64,000 nt of DNA from NCBI GenBank assembly GCA_020086605.1, contig JACBWW010000028.1, positions 11,034,164 through 11,098,163 of the forward strand, read 5' to 3'. Numbering within the stretch: the stretch's first letter is position 1; each line of letters begins with the position of its first letter. The DNA is from Lanius collurio (Eukaryota > Chordata > Aves > Passeriformes > Laniidae). This document shows, piece after piece, positions 1 through 13,626 of this stretch. A program made the position numbers and the translations under genes. Below the pieces are notes generated by a model. The model made no database searches, was not told where the DNA came from, and saw only the letters and a program-made list of their open reading frames with translations.

Positions 1-3000
1 TTTATGGTTACAAACTTTGCTTTATCATCCCTTTTCACTCAGATGAAGAAACAGGTTCTGTGTGGCCCTTTCACGGGGGGCTGAGCCCTCTGTGTCTCAG
101 GGAGCAGCAGCCAAGAGCAGAAATGGCCGTGCACAGAGGAGAGGCATCACTGCAGAGAAAAGCCAGCATGGTCTTTGCATGTGCAGCACCCTTCTGCTTT
201 CTCTCCACTGCCTTTGCTGCTTCTGACTGAAACAAAAGAGAACAACTGCACAGCTCAGGCATGGGAAACTCTGAGTGTTTTGGCCTCGCTTTCTAAAGTA
301 ATAAAATGAGCACTATCCCTAATGAAAAGCTACTTCTCTAAAGCTTATTAGAGTTGAGTATAACCTTTCCAGTAACCTGGGGAGATTGTGAGTCAGAAGT
401 TTTACTGCCCAGTGCAGGATGTAATGGACCTACAAAGCAATCTGACTACAAACATGAAGAAACTGCACAATCTAGAGCATTGGAATGGCCACATTTTTCA
501 AATACAGAAGAATGCAGAGTGAAATGAGGGAACAAAATAACCATTAGGTAGAGCTTTTTTGTTTCTAAATTAATTTTATTGACTTTTTCAGATGTCAGCC
601 TCTTACCATTGCAACTTTTTGTCCTCTCTGTCCTTTATCCATTAAATGGTCACTTTTGATATTATGGCACTGATTTACAGTAGATAATTATCTTGGTTTA
701 ATGGGTCTAAGGTCTCTTGGTTTAGTGTTTGTCATTAACAGGGTGTGTTTATACAATATCTCTTTGGCTGAAAAGAAGTTTATCACCCCATAAAAATGTC
801 CTCACAGCTAAATAAAAAATAAATTCAATACCCTCATTCTCTTATGATTCCAGTTTCATATATTTGGGGTGAATATCTATGTTCCAGAAAGAAGAGAAGC
901 TGCTGTCTCAAAACCTTTAGTTCTCCCTATAACTATGATATAATCATTTATAAAATGTATTCGGCCACAAGTGACCCACTAGTGACCTAGTACAACTTAT
1001 GATTAAAGCCAAGATTGTTTAGTAAGTTTGCCTGACAAGACTGCTGAGTGAGTTTGCCTTTTGAGATGAAAGTACGGTCCCTTTTGTACATTCTTGTCAA
1101 AAATTATCTAAAAGAGCAGAACAAACACAGCATTCATCCCCAAAGGCAAGAAGGAGGCATACAGATGCATGGATCTGTGTGCCTCCATCTGTATTTGGGT
1201 CACTATGTGTACGAGAAGAACATTGTTTACATATGACAAAAAGCTCAGTCTTTTTCTTCTTCCTGTTTCTAAAACGTCACTACTAAATCCAATCCAAATT
1301 TATACTGCAAGATGGCACAACTTGTTCTAAAATGAATGTCAATAAAAGAAATAATCTGAGTCAAATAATCAGCTCATTCTAAACTCCATCCTGCCTGTAC
1401 TTTCAGGTCTTTGGACTAACTTGAGTGTGCTACAGGTAAGATCAAATTGGCTACTGTGGGACTGACAGCCAATTTATCCAAGGATCTGAAGAAAACCTCA
1501 AGACTCACAAGCATTCCATAAAATTAAGGCTTTATACTCATCTCTATCTAATTTTCATGACCTTTAGCATTTTTTAAAACACAATATGGCACCATAGCAT
1601 TGGAAGCACATCTCAAGAGTCTCCAGGCCCCTGGCAGTCATCGTGAGCTGAAGCTGTCAGATTAAGTATAGCAATTAGTGTACCACTACATTGTAGGGGC
1701 ATGGTCTATGGTGCTCTGATTGATGCAGCTGCTGTAGGACATAGGCTGCTTAATAGGCAGCTTTTCCAAGGACTGTTGTCCAAAAAGGTTCTGGGCATCT
1801 GGGGAAATGTCTAGGTCAGAATTTAGAGATGTCTACATCAAGCCTAATATTGTCCAGCTACTAACTTCTCCACTGAAAAGTAATTCCAATTCTTTTTCCT
1901 AAGTGTGTAAATATTTTGATTTCTTTCCCAAGCTCAATACCAATGAAACATTTTAAATGCCTTTCTCCTAAAGTTAGGATATTCCCTAAATACACAAAAT
2001 TGTACCCAAAAGCAAAGGTGTATGAATTACCATATTAATAGTAACACTGCCTAGTGTGTACTGCTGTGCCTTATGTTTGCAGAGCCAGGCCAAATATTAC
2101 CTGTCTTATGTGGATTAAGAAAATCACGACCTTGACAGAAATGACAGTGCCATGTTTAATCAAATTTCCATAACCTTTGTCTGTTGCTCTTATAAAATTT
2201 TCCTAGCTCAAAATATATTCTGGAGATCTTATAAGATGAAATATTTTTTTTCAAATAAAGATTTCTGAGGAAAAGTTAAAATCAGCTACTTATGAAGAAA
2301 ATAGTTATTTACAAAGTAAATAGCTGATCTTAACAGCAGTATCTATGCCTTATCAAGCATCCAAAAAATTTACTAGAAATTACTCCCTATATCAGGGGTG
2401 TCCTGGGTAAATCAAATGTGTTTCAGTTGAGAACAGTCTTCTTCTCCACAGATGTCTAGGAAAAATATCTGTGAGAGTGTCTCTGGAGTATTTACACAAA
2501 AATCAATATAAACATGGACTATGAGATTTTCTGTCTCAGCTCATCAGGAAAAAAAAAAAGTTGCAAGTAGACAAAGTATTTAAAGGAATTGTTTTATGAG
2601 CAAAAAGTAAATGAAATAAAAACATTACTACCTGTGAGCAATTCAAGCAGAAACACGCAATAGAATTAATATATACGGTCTTTTTGGAGTTTATTACCTT
2701 TAAAATTTCTTCAGCCCATTGCAGGAAATGCCGGACACAGTACTGAAACCGTAACCTCTAGTTTCTATAGTCCCAGCCTGTGTGACACAAGAAAGAGTTT
2801 GTTTCATAAAGTTCAGTCACGATATCATCCTTATGTCTTGACTTACTACCTCCTGATGACTTTACAGAATTTCCGTACAGACTATGAACAATAACAACAC
2901 AAACTTCCTCATTTGGACAACTCGAGCAAAATACTTGTCTGTTCTGGCCCTTTCACTTAATATCCACTCAGCTTTCATATTGTTTAAAAAAAAAAGAATT

Positions 3001-4997
3001 ATTTTACAAGAAGAGACAGAAAAACCAATTAAATCTATTTCTTTTCAGTTCAGAAAATATTAAGTATTCTTGAGTCCCAATACTGCACTTTTATTAAAGA
3101 AAATCAAATGCTTGGTTTTTTTCAAGTTGTTACTATTATCAGCACATATACATGTCAGATGAATAACCTGATACATGTAGCAAAAAAGCATTTCACTAAG
3201 ATATGTGGCCAGCCAAGTTTGCGCCTGGTCTTGGAATAATTCATCAAAACTTAGGTCAAAGTTTCATTTAAACAAACTGCCCCATGAATCTATGTTTCTT
3301 ATAAAATTGAACTTTATCATGGAGTGGGGGATGACTCAACACATCATGAAGTCTGTCCACTCAAAATTTGTCTACAGACATGACTAGGAAAATTACATAT
3401 ATATATATATATGGACAAGCCAACCAATCACAATTTATGCCAGCTCCTAATATAAGGTAGAAATGTATGATTAACAGCTGTTTCAAAAAACAGTGTGCAA
3501 GGAGATTAAACTACGTACAAGTTGCTTACTCAGAGAACAGGGCACAGCATCATTTCATGACATGCAACCCATCTACCACTGCACAGAAAAAATGCTCAAA
3601 TATGGTATTGACCAATGGGACATGACAGACCAACATAAAGGGGCATCTCAAAGAGTCACATTTTTTAGTTCAACAGTGTGTCAGATGAGACCAGTTCTTC
3701 CTTACAATGAGGAAATAAATTCTTACTCGAAGCTCTACAACTGAGTATAAAGTATTCAGACTGTAGAACAGGGAGATCCTTCTAATGGCCATAAAAATCT
3801 GCCTTCTATATTGAGCCCTGGGACAACAGAAATTTTGTTGTATTTTCTATTTTTCCCAATGCAGAGATCATGTACAAATCATTAACACCTTTGATTTAAT
3901 TAAACAAACATCATTTAGTGATAGTTCATGTCCATGATTTAATCCTGTATCCCAAGATGCCAGTAAAATTCCCACAGGCAGCCTTTTCTTCCTTGTTTCC
4001 CAGCAATTCTACCAGTCTTGACCTTTAGAAAAATGGACAGATGAAGAAGAGGTAGATAATACATTAATTTAAAAACTGTTATTAGAAATATATTGAAAAT
4101 TTTAATTTGAACACAGCTCATTAATTTTTATCTTGGAGCCCAGTACAGCTTTGCCATGTTATATGTACATATCACAGAAAACACAAGAAATAAGAAGCTT
4201 AACATTGCAACGTAATGACCCGTGTTAAACTCAGCCAAAGACAAAACCAAACTGTGGTGTCATTTTATTTACAGTCATTTCAAAAGCGCAGAGACTATAG
4301 TTAAAAAGCAAAAAAGGACAATTGGGTTTTTTTACCAATTCACTGTGGTAATAGGAATAGTAAAATTATGAAGGAGATAAGAATTGAGTAGAAGAAAAGC
4401 AAACCATCCATTTTGCTAAGCTTTTTGGACTGGCCTGCAGGAGACCCTGATTTTACTTCTGTTTCTTCTACCAGTAGTAAGCAATCCTGATTGTTTTAAT
4501 ATTTACATCAAGAAGGCAGTAATAAAGTTATGAAGCAAGTAAAAATTATAAATAAGTAAATAAGTAAAATTATAAAGATATAATTATCAAACTAATTATG
4601 CAATCAATATTAAAAACCTTTATTTAAAATTATTTTACACAACAACTCCTTCATGTTTACCTTGGGTACTGTACACCAGTATCAAAATTCTTTCTAGTTG
4701 TATATTCATGGTAGAAAAATCTGCCCTTCAAGTATTTTCTTAGGCAAACTTCTCACTGAAATCACCAAGCTATGCTTATTTGTGGTTTAGCTCCTTTTCG
4801 CTAGACTCTGGTTACTCCATCCCATACAACACGAATGCTTAAGCTCTTTCTTCTAGACTTAGGGGCATTGAAAAGTTACATTATGGTCAAGAATTAACAA
4901 AGTTTTGTGCATTGACTTGCTTTGGGTTATTTATCTACACCTGATATAACCCAGAAATTCTGCCTTTAAATTAATTTAGGAAAACTGTTGTTAGGTG
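1..4997. other. AT-rich non-coding spacer
   Basis: No gene is supported here. Open frames are at most about 80 codons, carry no recognisable domain and occur on both strands. A short (AT)8 run lies at about 3397-3412. I recognise no interspersed repeat, RNA gene or regulatory element. Whether this is intergenic or intronic cannot be told from the window. Confidence 0.6.
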
Positions 4998-5059
4998 AGA
5001 GAAAAGAAATTAATGTTTAGAAAGCCATAGAGAAAAGAAATTAATGTTTAGAAAGCCAT
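4998..5059. repeat. Perfect 31-bp tandem duplication
   Basis: The 31-bp unit at 4998-5028, beginning agagaaaagaaattaatg, is repeated without any mismatch at 5029-5059. The two copies abut directly, so this is a simple head-to-tail duplication. Perfect identity in otherwise diverged non-coding DNA suggests it is recent or possibly polymorphic. Confidence 0.95.
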
Positions 5060-6016
5060 ATCTTTTTTACAACAAATTCCAGTTTGGTGTCATGAGCATA
5101 CATCACTTCAATATTTTTGGATAAATAAACTCCACCAAGCAGTTTGCACCACATGAGTGTTGCTGACTGAACATTTTGTCTCTGTTTGTTGAACAGTCCA
5201 CCCTGCTCATTGTGTATTCTGGGGTGGTTTCAATGCCCTGAAGCGATGTGTTTTTCAGTGATATATCAGCATGTCAGATATTCCACAGAATATCTATGGA
5301 AACTCTGACAGGTTGTTAAATATAGCAGATGCCATTTGCACCGCACTCATGTTCTCTGAGTATCTAAGCAAAGGAATATAGCAAGTATACTTGAGACATT
5401 TTCTAAAGGGCCTGCAAAGGCTTTCAGAGAACATGGACAGTTTCTAAAAGAATTGGGGGAAAATTTTTAATGCAGTAAACTTTTACTTCTTGCAAGACAT
5501 CCACAGTTTCTGCGTAAAATACTGTTACTTAGACTGAAGGAAATGGTGTACTTCAGCTAAAATCTGATTCAAAACACGAGGGGGATTCTGTTCAGCTGGA
5601 AAGTATATATTTATTCAAGGTGAGCTTAGACCTCAGAATGAGATATTGAACATAACTGTAATTAATGAATATTTTCCTATCAGAATTGATAAATTTTTTG
5701 AGCTCTTAGTTTCTATATGCAGATTTGTTGAGGATTTAGGTGATAACAGAAGATTAATATATTTTACATAAATCATCCACAATTTAGTTCTTTAGTGTGA
5801 TATCAAACTATTTATATTATATATTACAGCCAAAAAGCATAATCTGTTTTTCACTTGAACTGAGATATTAGTCATCATTCACAGAACATGCTTCTCTTAC
5901 AGATGTCCAAGATTCTTGTATGACAATTTACACTTACAATAACATACTGTGAATCATCAACTGAGTTACAGATCATCAAAAATAGAATTCACAGATACCA
6001 CAGGTTGAAATATTTA
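5060..6016. other. AT-rich non-coding spacer
   Basis: Between the tandem duplication and the LTR I see no gene, no recognisable repeat and no RNA gene. Confidence 0.5.
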
Positions 6017-6605
6017 TGTTGGTGCAATGGTTTTTACTGGGGTAGAGGTAACTTTCTTCCCAGTGACTGGTATGGGGCTGTGTTTCAAATTTGTGCTGAG
6101 CACAGGGTTGAGAATATACAGATGAATTTGTTACTGCTGAGCAGGACTTACACAGAGGCTTTTCCTGTTTCTCATACTGCTGTGGTGGTAAGAAAGTTGG
6201 GGGCGCATGGAAGGTTGGGAGGAGACACAGCTGGGACAGATGACTCCAAGTGGTGAAAGATTCTCCAGATTCTATGACACCATGCTCAGTACATAGAGGG
6301 GAGGGACGAAGGAGGAAGGGGAGCACATTTAGAGTGATTTTTGTCTGTCCAGGTCACCATCCTACATGATGGGGCCCTGCTCTCCTGGAGTTGGCCGACA
6401 CCTGCGTGCTCATGGAATGTGATGAATTAATTCCTTGTTTTGTTCTGCTTGTTTGCATGGCTTTTGCTTTCCCTACTAATGTTTTTATCTCAACCCACAA
6501 GTTTTCTGGCTTTTACCCTTTGGATTCCCTCCTCAATCCTGCTGTTGGGGGTTGAGTGAGTAGCCATGGGGCAATTTGGCTGCTGGATGTGGTCAAACCA
6601 CCACA
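6017..6605 (+). mobile_element. Solo LTR of an avian endogenous retrovirus (ERVL-like)
   Basis: About 590 bp match, from memory, a very common avian LTR. Its landmarks appear in order: a start resembling gcaatggtttttactggg, a middle block around atttgtgctgagcacag, a GA-rich stretch near 6296-6325, the block gatggggccctgctctcctgg near 6368, and an end that includes atctcaacccacaagttttc and finishes near caaaccaccaca. The position where the family has a TATA box reads cagtacataga (6287-6297), so the promoter looks decayed, and no intact AATAAA follows. No internal retroviral sequence or second LTR is next to it, so it is a solo LTR. The start could be 6017 or 6023. With 6023 the flanks are gttgg and gtggg, a weak 5-bp target duplication with one mismatch. 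The exact family name is uncertain. Confidence 0.85.
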
Positions 6606-9600
6606 GTGGGGGGAATTATGTCTGTGTTTTAATAAACTTCTAGAGTTGAGTGTAGAAATATGCCCAAGTTTCTAGGTTTTTAATAGAATCTTTGCCTTTT
6701 GGAAACCATAAAATGTACTTACTCTTTCATTGTTAATTCTCATTCTCTTCATCTGCTGTGCCACCAGAAGGATGGACAATGCAAGACTTCAGTGGCAAAG
6801 GAGATTATTTGTATTGACTTTTTTTGTTCAATAAACCTGAACTCTTTTTTCCCTCTATGAAAATCTCTACAAATACCTGATGAGCTTTTAACACCTGAAT
6901 TTCATTTTTTAAGTTATGCCATGAAAATTTTCTGCAATTAATTCCTGGGATTTTACTCATTGAAACCAAGGAATTGCAGCACTGCAGTTGAGCATTTCAC
7001 ATCTAGACAAGTCATGGAATGATTCATGCCAGCTGCCTTGTAGAGTCCCTCTGATGAGGAATACCCAAGTGCAGCCTTCAATTGCCTTGAAAATTAAAGC
7101 AGGGACTTTCACAGAAAATCATCTTGTCTCACAAACTTTTATCAGTTCTCACCTTTACATTCAGTAAAAGTGTTGATCATTCTGGCCACTTAGCCCCTTT
7201 TGTAAAAAGCACTATTTATGCATACACTACATGCCAAATGTCTGAAGGAGATTCATGTTACAATTTAATAACTGCATGTTTATCCACAGAAATTTAAATA
7301 ACAGCAGAAAATATCTTAATGTGGGTGTTCAGCTCTCCTGAAAAATAGGCCTGTTCTGGGCTTATTTAAATCCAAAGACTTAAAAGACTTTCAATTTACT
7401 TGTTTCATGTGAAATCTGAGAGGAATTCATCCTGCCTTTTGCCCACCTTGCCAAACCATATAAGGTCTCATATGACCCATACAGAGTCTCATGAAACCAA
7501 CAAAGCAAGAATTAAGCAGCATTTTACCATGACCTTACTGCATAGATTGGCTTTTGCATATTAGGCAATTTTTCTTGCACAGCAGGCAACCATCAGAAAT
7601 GACACATATTTTTAGATTGTTCTCCAATTTGTATATAACATTGGACCTTCTCTTTCTGCCACTACTACTAAAGGATCGAAGATTAAGTTTAGCCATTTCA
7701 TCACTTTCTTCAGAGGAAAGAGCAGAGAAAAAAGTCTTATCAACAAGATTAGCAGATTCAAAAGAGGAATGATTTGAGTGGGACATGCTTATTATACTTT
7801 GCCTTTTGTACTTCATCATTTCTTCAGCTTACAATTCTTCAAATTTATTTGTTCCTTGAGTGTGTGGTTTTGCAGCTGCCAGCAATGAAAGCTTTCACTT
7901 TTCAACAAGCACCAAACAAGATTTCTGTTAACACCTTCTACTAAAGGAAACAAAAGCTTTCCTGTGTTTCGTCAGATAGCTCTTTCTTATCAAAACAAGG
8001 CAAGGTTGAGAAGAGAGTTCAGGACCTTTACAATCATATTTTAATGGTTCTGCTGAGATGTGGTTCTGGTACAATAACTGTGAATTACCTTTTGTTCTGT
8101 ACTTCCATTTTTGTTCTGGTTTTTCTCACCTCTTTTCTGTTACTCTACTTTGTTTGTTCTTCCCATAATGTCACCCATCTCTCCCTACATTTATATCTTC
8201 CTTTTTTTATTCTCCAAATCTGGTGTGTATGAGTGCCTTGGTAAGGAAAGTTAACTGAAACCATGTTCTCTGGACTGTAAAACTGGACAATATATTTGAG
8301 ATCTATAGTAGATTCTTACTGTCTGTTATAAAGCTTCAAAATGTGCAGAATAATGTGTAAAACTTATCAATAGAAAACAAGAAAATCTGAGCAAATATCT
8401 TCCATGGCTTTAGTACTTGAAAGTTTTGGATATTCAATTACTTCCACTATCTGCAATTTTTTCTGGATACTTTTTTCCATCCAGACCAAAAAAAGTTGAC
8501 CAGGACTTCCAGTTTTTTCCATGTATTTCCCACCCACACACCAGACACAGTTTTAGTATCTGTATGACTAAGCTTCCTGAGTAACTTGACCTCACTCTAC
8601 CATTCTTATTTGCTTTACTAATGGCATTTCTAAATTCTGCTTGTATTGAAGATTCATGTGCAACTGATACACTGACTTACATAGAAATCTTCCTGTCAGT
8701 TATTTTTTTTTTTTATTTTATAGCCTTAAAACAGGAACTGAGAAAAATATAAGAGACAGAGCATTCCTCTTCTTTGCCTTTCCTGAAATGGCAACAGCAC
8801 ATTTCAGCTTGAGCATAAACATGCCTTTGCCATTTACCTAAATCCACCTAAAGCATATTTAATTTCTTACTAACCTGTTAGTTTTTGGCACAATTTTTTA
8901 AAAATTATTTAATGAAATCACGAAAATATATTTTTAGACCTAACTAAGAACCCAGTTGTCCTTTTGATGACAAATATCTCCCAGTACTAATAATTTGGTC
9001 ACTTACTAATATGCCTTTCCAAACGCTTATTATAGCATATCCACATGTGCTGTCTCAAGGCAAATTTGCTCCACCTTTATCAGAATTTTTTAGAATTGCA
9101 CAAAATTCTGCACTGGACCACTTGTTCAGGTGAGACTGTGAAGTAATGTGAAAACTGAAGTGACAGAGAGACCAAAATATGTATAATTTCAGCACTTTGC
9201 TGCAAAACTCTACAAATTCAGAGTAGCTGAGGACAAGTATTCCAAGTTTTAAATCTATCACAGACTGTAAAATCCAGAATATCGAATAAAGAAATTACCC
9301 TAATTTTTGGAGTAATACTAATATTTGAAGTCCACAAAAAAAATTATTCTGCCATTAAGTGGAGTATTCTGATCTTGTCGGCTCCAACTTCCATGTGTAT
9401 CAAACTTCATGGCAGTATACTGAAAAAGATTAAGTCCTGAAGAGAAAATCAGCTCTCATGTGAGATTCTAATTGTTTCATTGCAATCATCTCAGTTGTTG
9501 GCCTGACTTGTCAGTGTGGTAAGTATATGCTCAGAATGAGCAATCTATGTATTTAGGAAAAAAATTCACCCTGGGATTTTGAGCACTGTCATATCTTGAA

Positions 9601-11231
9601 TTGGAAGGAGCTCTGGTGCTTCATAATATGTCAACAATCTTAATGGGCTTAACAAAGAATACAAGAACTTATTAACTCTGTGTGTGGGCAGCTGAGAGTC
9701 ATTAGTGCTCTGCTCAAAGAGTAACAGACTATTTTAGAAAATGCCTCTGGAAAAAAATCTAATTCAACTCTGGACTTAAAGCAGGCTTAACTTTGAAGTG
9801 ATATCTGATACTCTGTGTTGTTCAGCTGAGCTCAGAGTCTCCCTGTGAATCCCCAGTAGCCCATAAAGTATCCATTAACAGGAATGGAAAAGAGGCAACT
9901 CTCAACAGCTGCTAAATGGGTTTGGACTACCAAAAAAAAAGCCATATGTATACACCACTCATGAATTATGTGAGGGTCTTGATAACTTCCTAATGCAACT
10001 GTAAGAAGGGATAGAGTATTTTTAAGTCGCAAACTAGATATGGTCATGGTTAAGACTTTTCTGTTCATTTCTATTCATCTGTGGACTTCACAAAATCCAA
10101 GATAGACAACCCATTTAAAACTTTTTTTTTCTGCTTAATCTGGTTTGTTTAAAAAGCAATTTGGGAGAAAGCCTCTCAATCTTATGTAATTCTATTCATT
10201 TGATATGGCAAACCTCAAAATAAGTCTAACTTCTCTTGAAAGGACCAACCTTCTGGGTATGCCCCACAGGTTATCTATGAATTCATTGCAATAGTTGTGT
10301 ATCAAACTGTTTTAATTAATGTCTGTCTCAGAGGATTACAATACAATACTCTAAAAGGAAAATGAAAACAAAAGGTTTCCCTCTAACCATTCATTCATGT
10401 TCTGACATCTAGTGAATCTGTGGGGAACACACCAAATCCTAACAGTGTTGAAAAGGACTACTTCAATGGCATTGGAAAGACATCTTGAAGAATGGTTATT
10501 CCTAAGAAGAGACTATAGCTGGCATTGTTAAAATTAGTCATTTTTGTAATATCTATTAGGGATAAATTATAGCTATTATTAGGTCATTTAATTGGAGCCA
10601 TAACACCTTACTAATACGGATTTTCCCTAGCTAAATATAAGCCATGAATCACATTTATATTTTACCTTTTTGTTTTATCTTGAACTTTATGAAATTTTAT
10701 CTTAATATGTTGTCTGAAGGCTCAATTGACTCAGAAAAACCAACTACTATCCATTCTTACAAGAACGGTGACAGCTGCAATGACACTATAGATAATTCAT
10801 TGTCAACATAAAAGTAGTTCCAGACCCTTCCAGGGATTCAAAAGTAACTTGTTTTTTTGCCACTGTAGATCTTATGGGCTCCTTGAAAGCTGGGCACACA
10901 CAAGCCTAAAAGAAAATAAACACTTCTATTGATTTATGCCAGCTGGGAAAGCTTTCTGGCATGGAAAAAGGCACTGTAAAACAGTGCTAAACTTGGATTA
11001 TAACAGATAGGCATTTGGAGCTAAGGCAATGGACATAAGAAAATAAATATGAAGGCTGAGTTATCTCATACAGCAATGCTCTTTTTACTGTACATAACAT
11101 ATTTTGCTCAAGCAGACCATACATTGTTCCATAGTTCCAAGGTCTCTCAATTAGTATTAATTGTAATAGTTCTCTATCAATACACACATAAACTTCTTGC
11201 CACTATATGAATGGGAGAACATATTTCTAGT
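6606..11231. other. AT-rich non-coding spacer
   Basis: No supported gene or recognisable interspersed repeat. The only point of note is a 95-codon open frame on the minus strand at 7535-7819, listed separately. Confidence 0.5.
7535..7819 (-). other. Unassigned 94-codon open frame, possibly exonic
   Basis: On the minus strand an open frame runs from an ATG at 7819 to a stop at 7535. Its product is rich in serine with an acidic-then-basic stretch (LSSEESDEMAKLN followed by SGRKRRSN), which looks less random than the other frames nearby. I recognise no domain or family. The stop sits in a cagtaagg context that could also be a splice donor. There is no supporting neighbour exon, and the antisense strand is also open for 72 codons, so chance is a serious alternative. 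Confidence 0.15.
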
Positions 11232-11290
11232 ATTCATTTAAAGAATCTAAATTCATTTAAATTCATCTAAATTCATTTAAAGAATCTAAA
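11232..11290. repeat. Short imperfect A/T tandem repeat
   Basis: The 20-mer attcatttaaagaatctaaa occurs at 11232-11251 and again at 11271-11290. Between them are related units (attcatttaa, attcatctaa). This is a small local tandem array produced by slippage or duplication. Confidence 0.85.
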
Positions 11291-13626
11291 GGAAAGTGGA
11301 GAACCTTTACTTACAGAGACACAAAAAGTAAAAAGCATTTTCTCTCTTATGCATCCAAAGAATAAATTTGGTATTTCACTGTTTCTTTTCTGTGTTTAAA
11401 CTGGTTATGTCTCTTCATCTGTCTATCAGATTTGATTGAAATGTTTGTTTTAAAAATCAGTTTGAGTCAAAAACCAATGGAATGAATAATGAAGAACTAA
11501 TAATCTAAATCAAAACATAATATTTTTCAATTTGAAACAGTGGAAAAAAACATAATCGTGTTTGGTAAACGGACCAGAAAATGTGTAGAAAACTTACAGA
11601 AAACAGTGGGGAAAAAAAAAAAAAAAACAACAAACCTAAAAACCTAAAAAAAATCAGCATAAAAGGATGAAGGAAGCTGCAAAACACAGAAGATCTCACT
11701 GAAGTTTCAGGGGGAAAATGGTTTAATTTTGTTGCCTCCAAAAGTTTGCATTGCCTTTAATATTTATAAAATATTGAAAGAGAAGAAAGAAAGTAATATG
11801 GATATAAATCCTGTGGCTTGTTTTATTTGCCCTTGAAAAAGCTGCCATAAATCTTGAATGAAGCCAAATAAGTCTGATGATTTTGGTCTTAATTCTTTCC
11901 TATCATTCAAAATATACATGATCCTAATAGAGTTAGAGCTAAGCAGAATGGCTTTTTTTTCTGCAATCCTCATATCCAATGATCTACAGATCTATGTTAG
12001 CAAAGTTAAACTGGCATTCCCCTCCTGTTCTGAAAGTCCTCTTTGTGTTTGTGTGTGTGCAGATACATGCATGCATGTGTCCATGTGTATGCTCACTCTC
12101 ATGCTTGAATGACCACTTGAAATTTCAGGAAGTTGAAGAAGAAAGTTCTAATGGAAAGGGAAAGGAAAAAAAAATCTGTCACTATATCCACTTCTTTTTT
12201 TCTGTGTAAGTCACGCTGGAAACTACGAGACTAACATTGATAGCTAATGTTGCCACCAGAAGATAAGCAGAAGTGTTCATCTGGACAATTTTCTTTTTCA
12301 CCATAACAGCCTTGCAGAGGTTTTGACAACTGACAAATGTCTTTTGTGGTCCTCGGTTGTTGTTTTTACATCAGACAACGAATGAAATCACACACAGCAT
12401 TTCTACAAATGGTTGGATCTGAGATAAGACTGACTAAACAGCCTCATGTAAGAGATGCTGCAGTGGAGTTGCGTGGAACACTGAGCACTGTCAACAAGAT
12501 AAAACGCTGAATCTGTTGGCTGATTGCCTACTTTGTCAGGAAAAAGTGTTAAATCCACTGGAGAATTTTCAAAACAAGATTTCCTTAGCAGAAAACTGTA
12601 TTCTATATAGTTGTTATGCCATTGAAAAGTGTTCATTGCATCAAGATGAAAGGAAAATGTTCAAAATAATACAAGACAGAGCATATTGCAGCTTAGGTCT
12701 TTGGAAATTTACATTCTATGTTTTATGCCAGTGTTCTAATTTAATGTATCATATTAAACAGCGTCATCAATGTTCTATAATAAAAGTGGAAATATAAGGA
12801 AAACAAAAATATGTAAAATTAGATATTTCATTGAAATCACAGTTATTCCACTCATTTTGTAAGCTCTGTTCTGTTCTCTTATTTTCTTGACTTTTAAATC
12901 CAGTAGATAACAGTAATGATCTCTTAAATGTTGGAATTTACTGCAGGGGTGAAACTTCATTTCATTACTAGTTCTAGTGAGAAAAGAGTTTTGAAAATTA
13001 TTCACTCAATACCTCTATAATTATTTTTAATAATGAATATTTTCCACAAGGGTCTCCAACTGCTCAGAACTCAAGGTCAAGATGAGCTCATTTTTACTGG
13101 TCAGAGATGTTACTTAGCAGAATTTTTGTTCCCTATCTTTAATGAATATATATCTTAAAATTATGTCCATAGATAGAAAATTACATCCCTGTAATTCCTT
13201 CCTAAAATTTCATCATTATTTTAATTGTAAATCTTACTGTTTATTTCTTGAATAAATATCCGTAACAGTTTAATATTCCTCAAATTAATTACTTTTTGTG
13301 AAATATTGCAGATTTTTTTCACAGGTTTTCTCTTACTTCTGCCAATGTAATGTTTACTATAATTATTTTTTCAGCTGTCTTATTAAAAGTTATTAATTAG
13401 AAAAAAATTTAAAATATACTCTTCTTCATGAGAAATAATGTCTTAAAACTAAGTATAAAAGTGTTCAATAGTTTTTTCTCTTCTACTCTACAACAATTTC
13501 TAAATAATCTTGGAGGAATGTGGTGGTGGTATTTTTTAATGTGACCTCAATACTTCCTTAGGAATGGAAGCCACTTGTGCCAGCTTTTGGAGCCCACTCG
13601 AATTTAGTCCAGCAACAGACATTTAT
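11291..13626. other. AT-rich non-coding spacer
   Basis: No supported gene. An A16 run lies at 11612-11627 and a short TG-rich stretch near 12046-12090. The open frames of 70-90 codons here overlap each other on opposite strands and show no domain. Confidence 0.5.
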
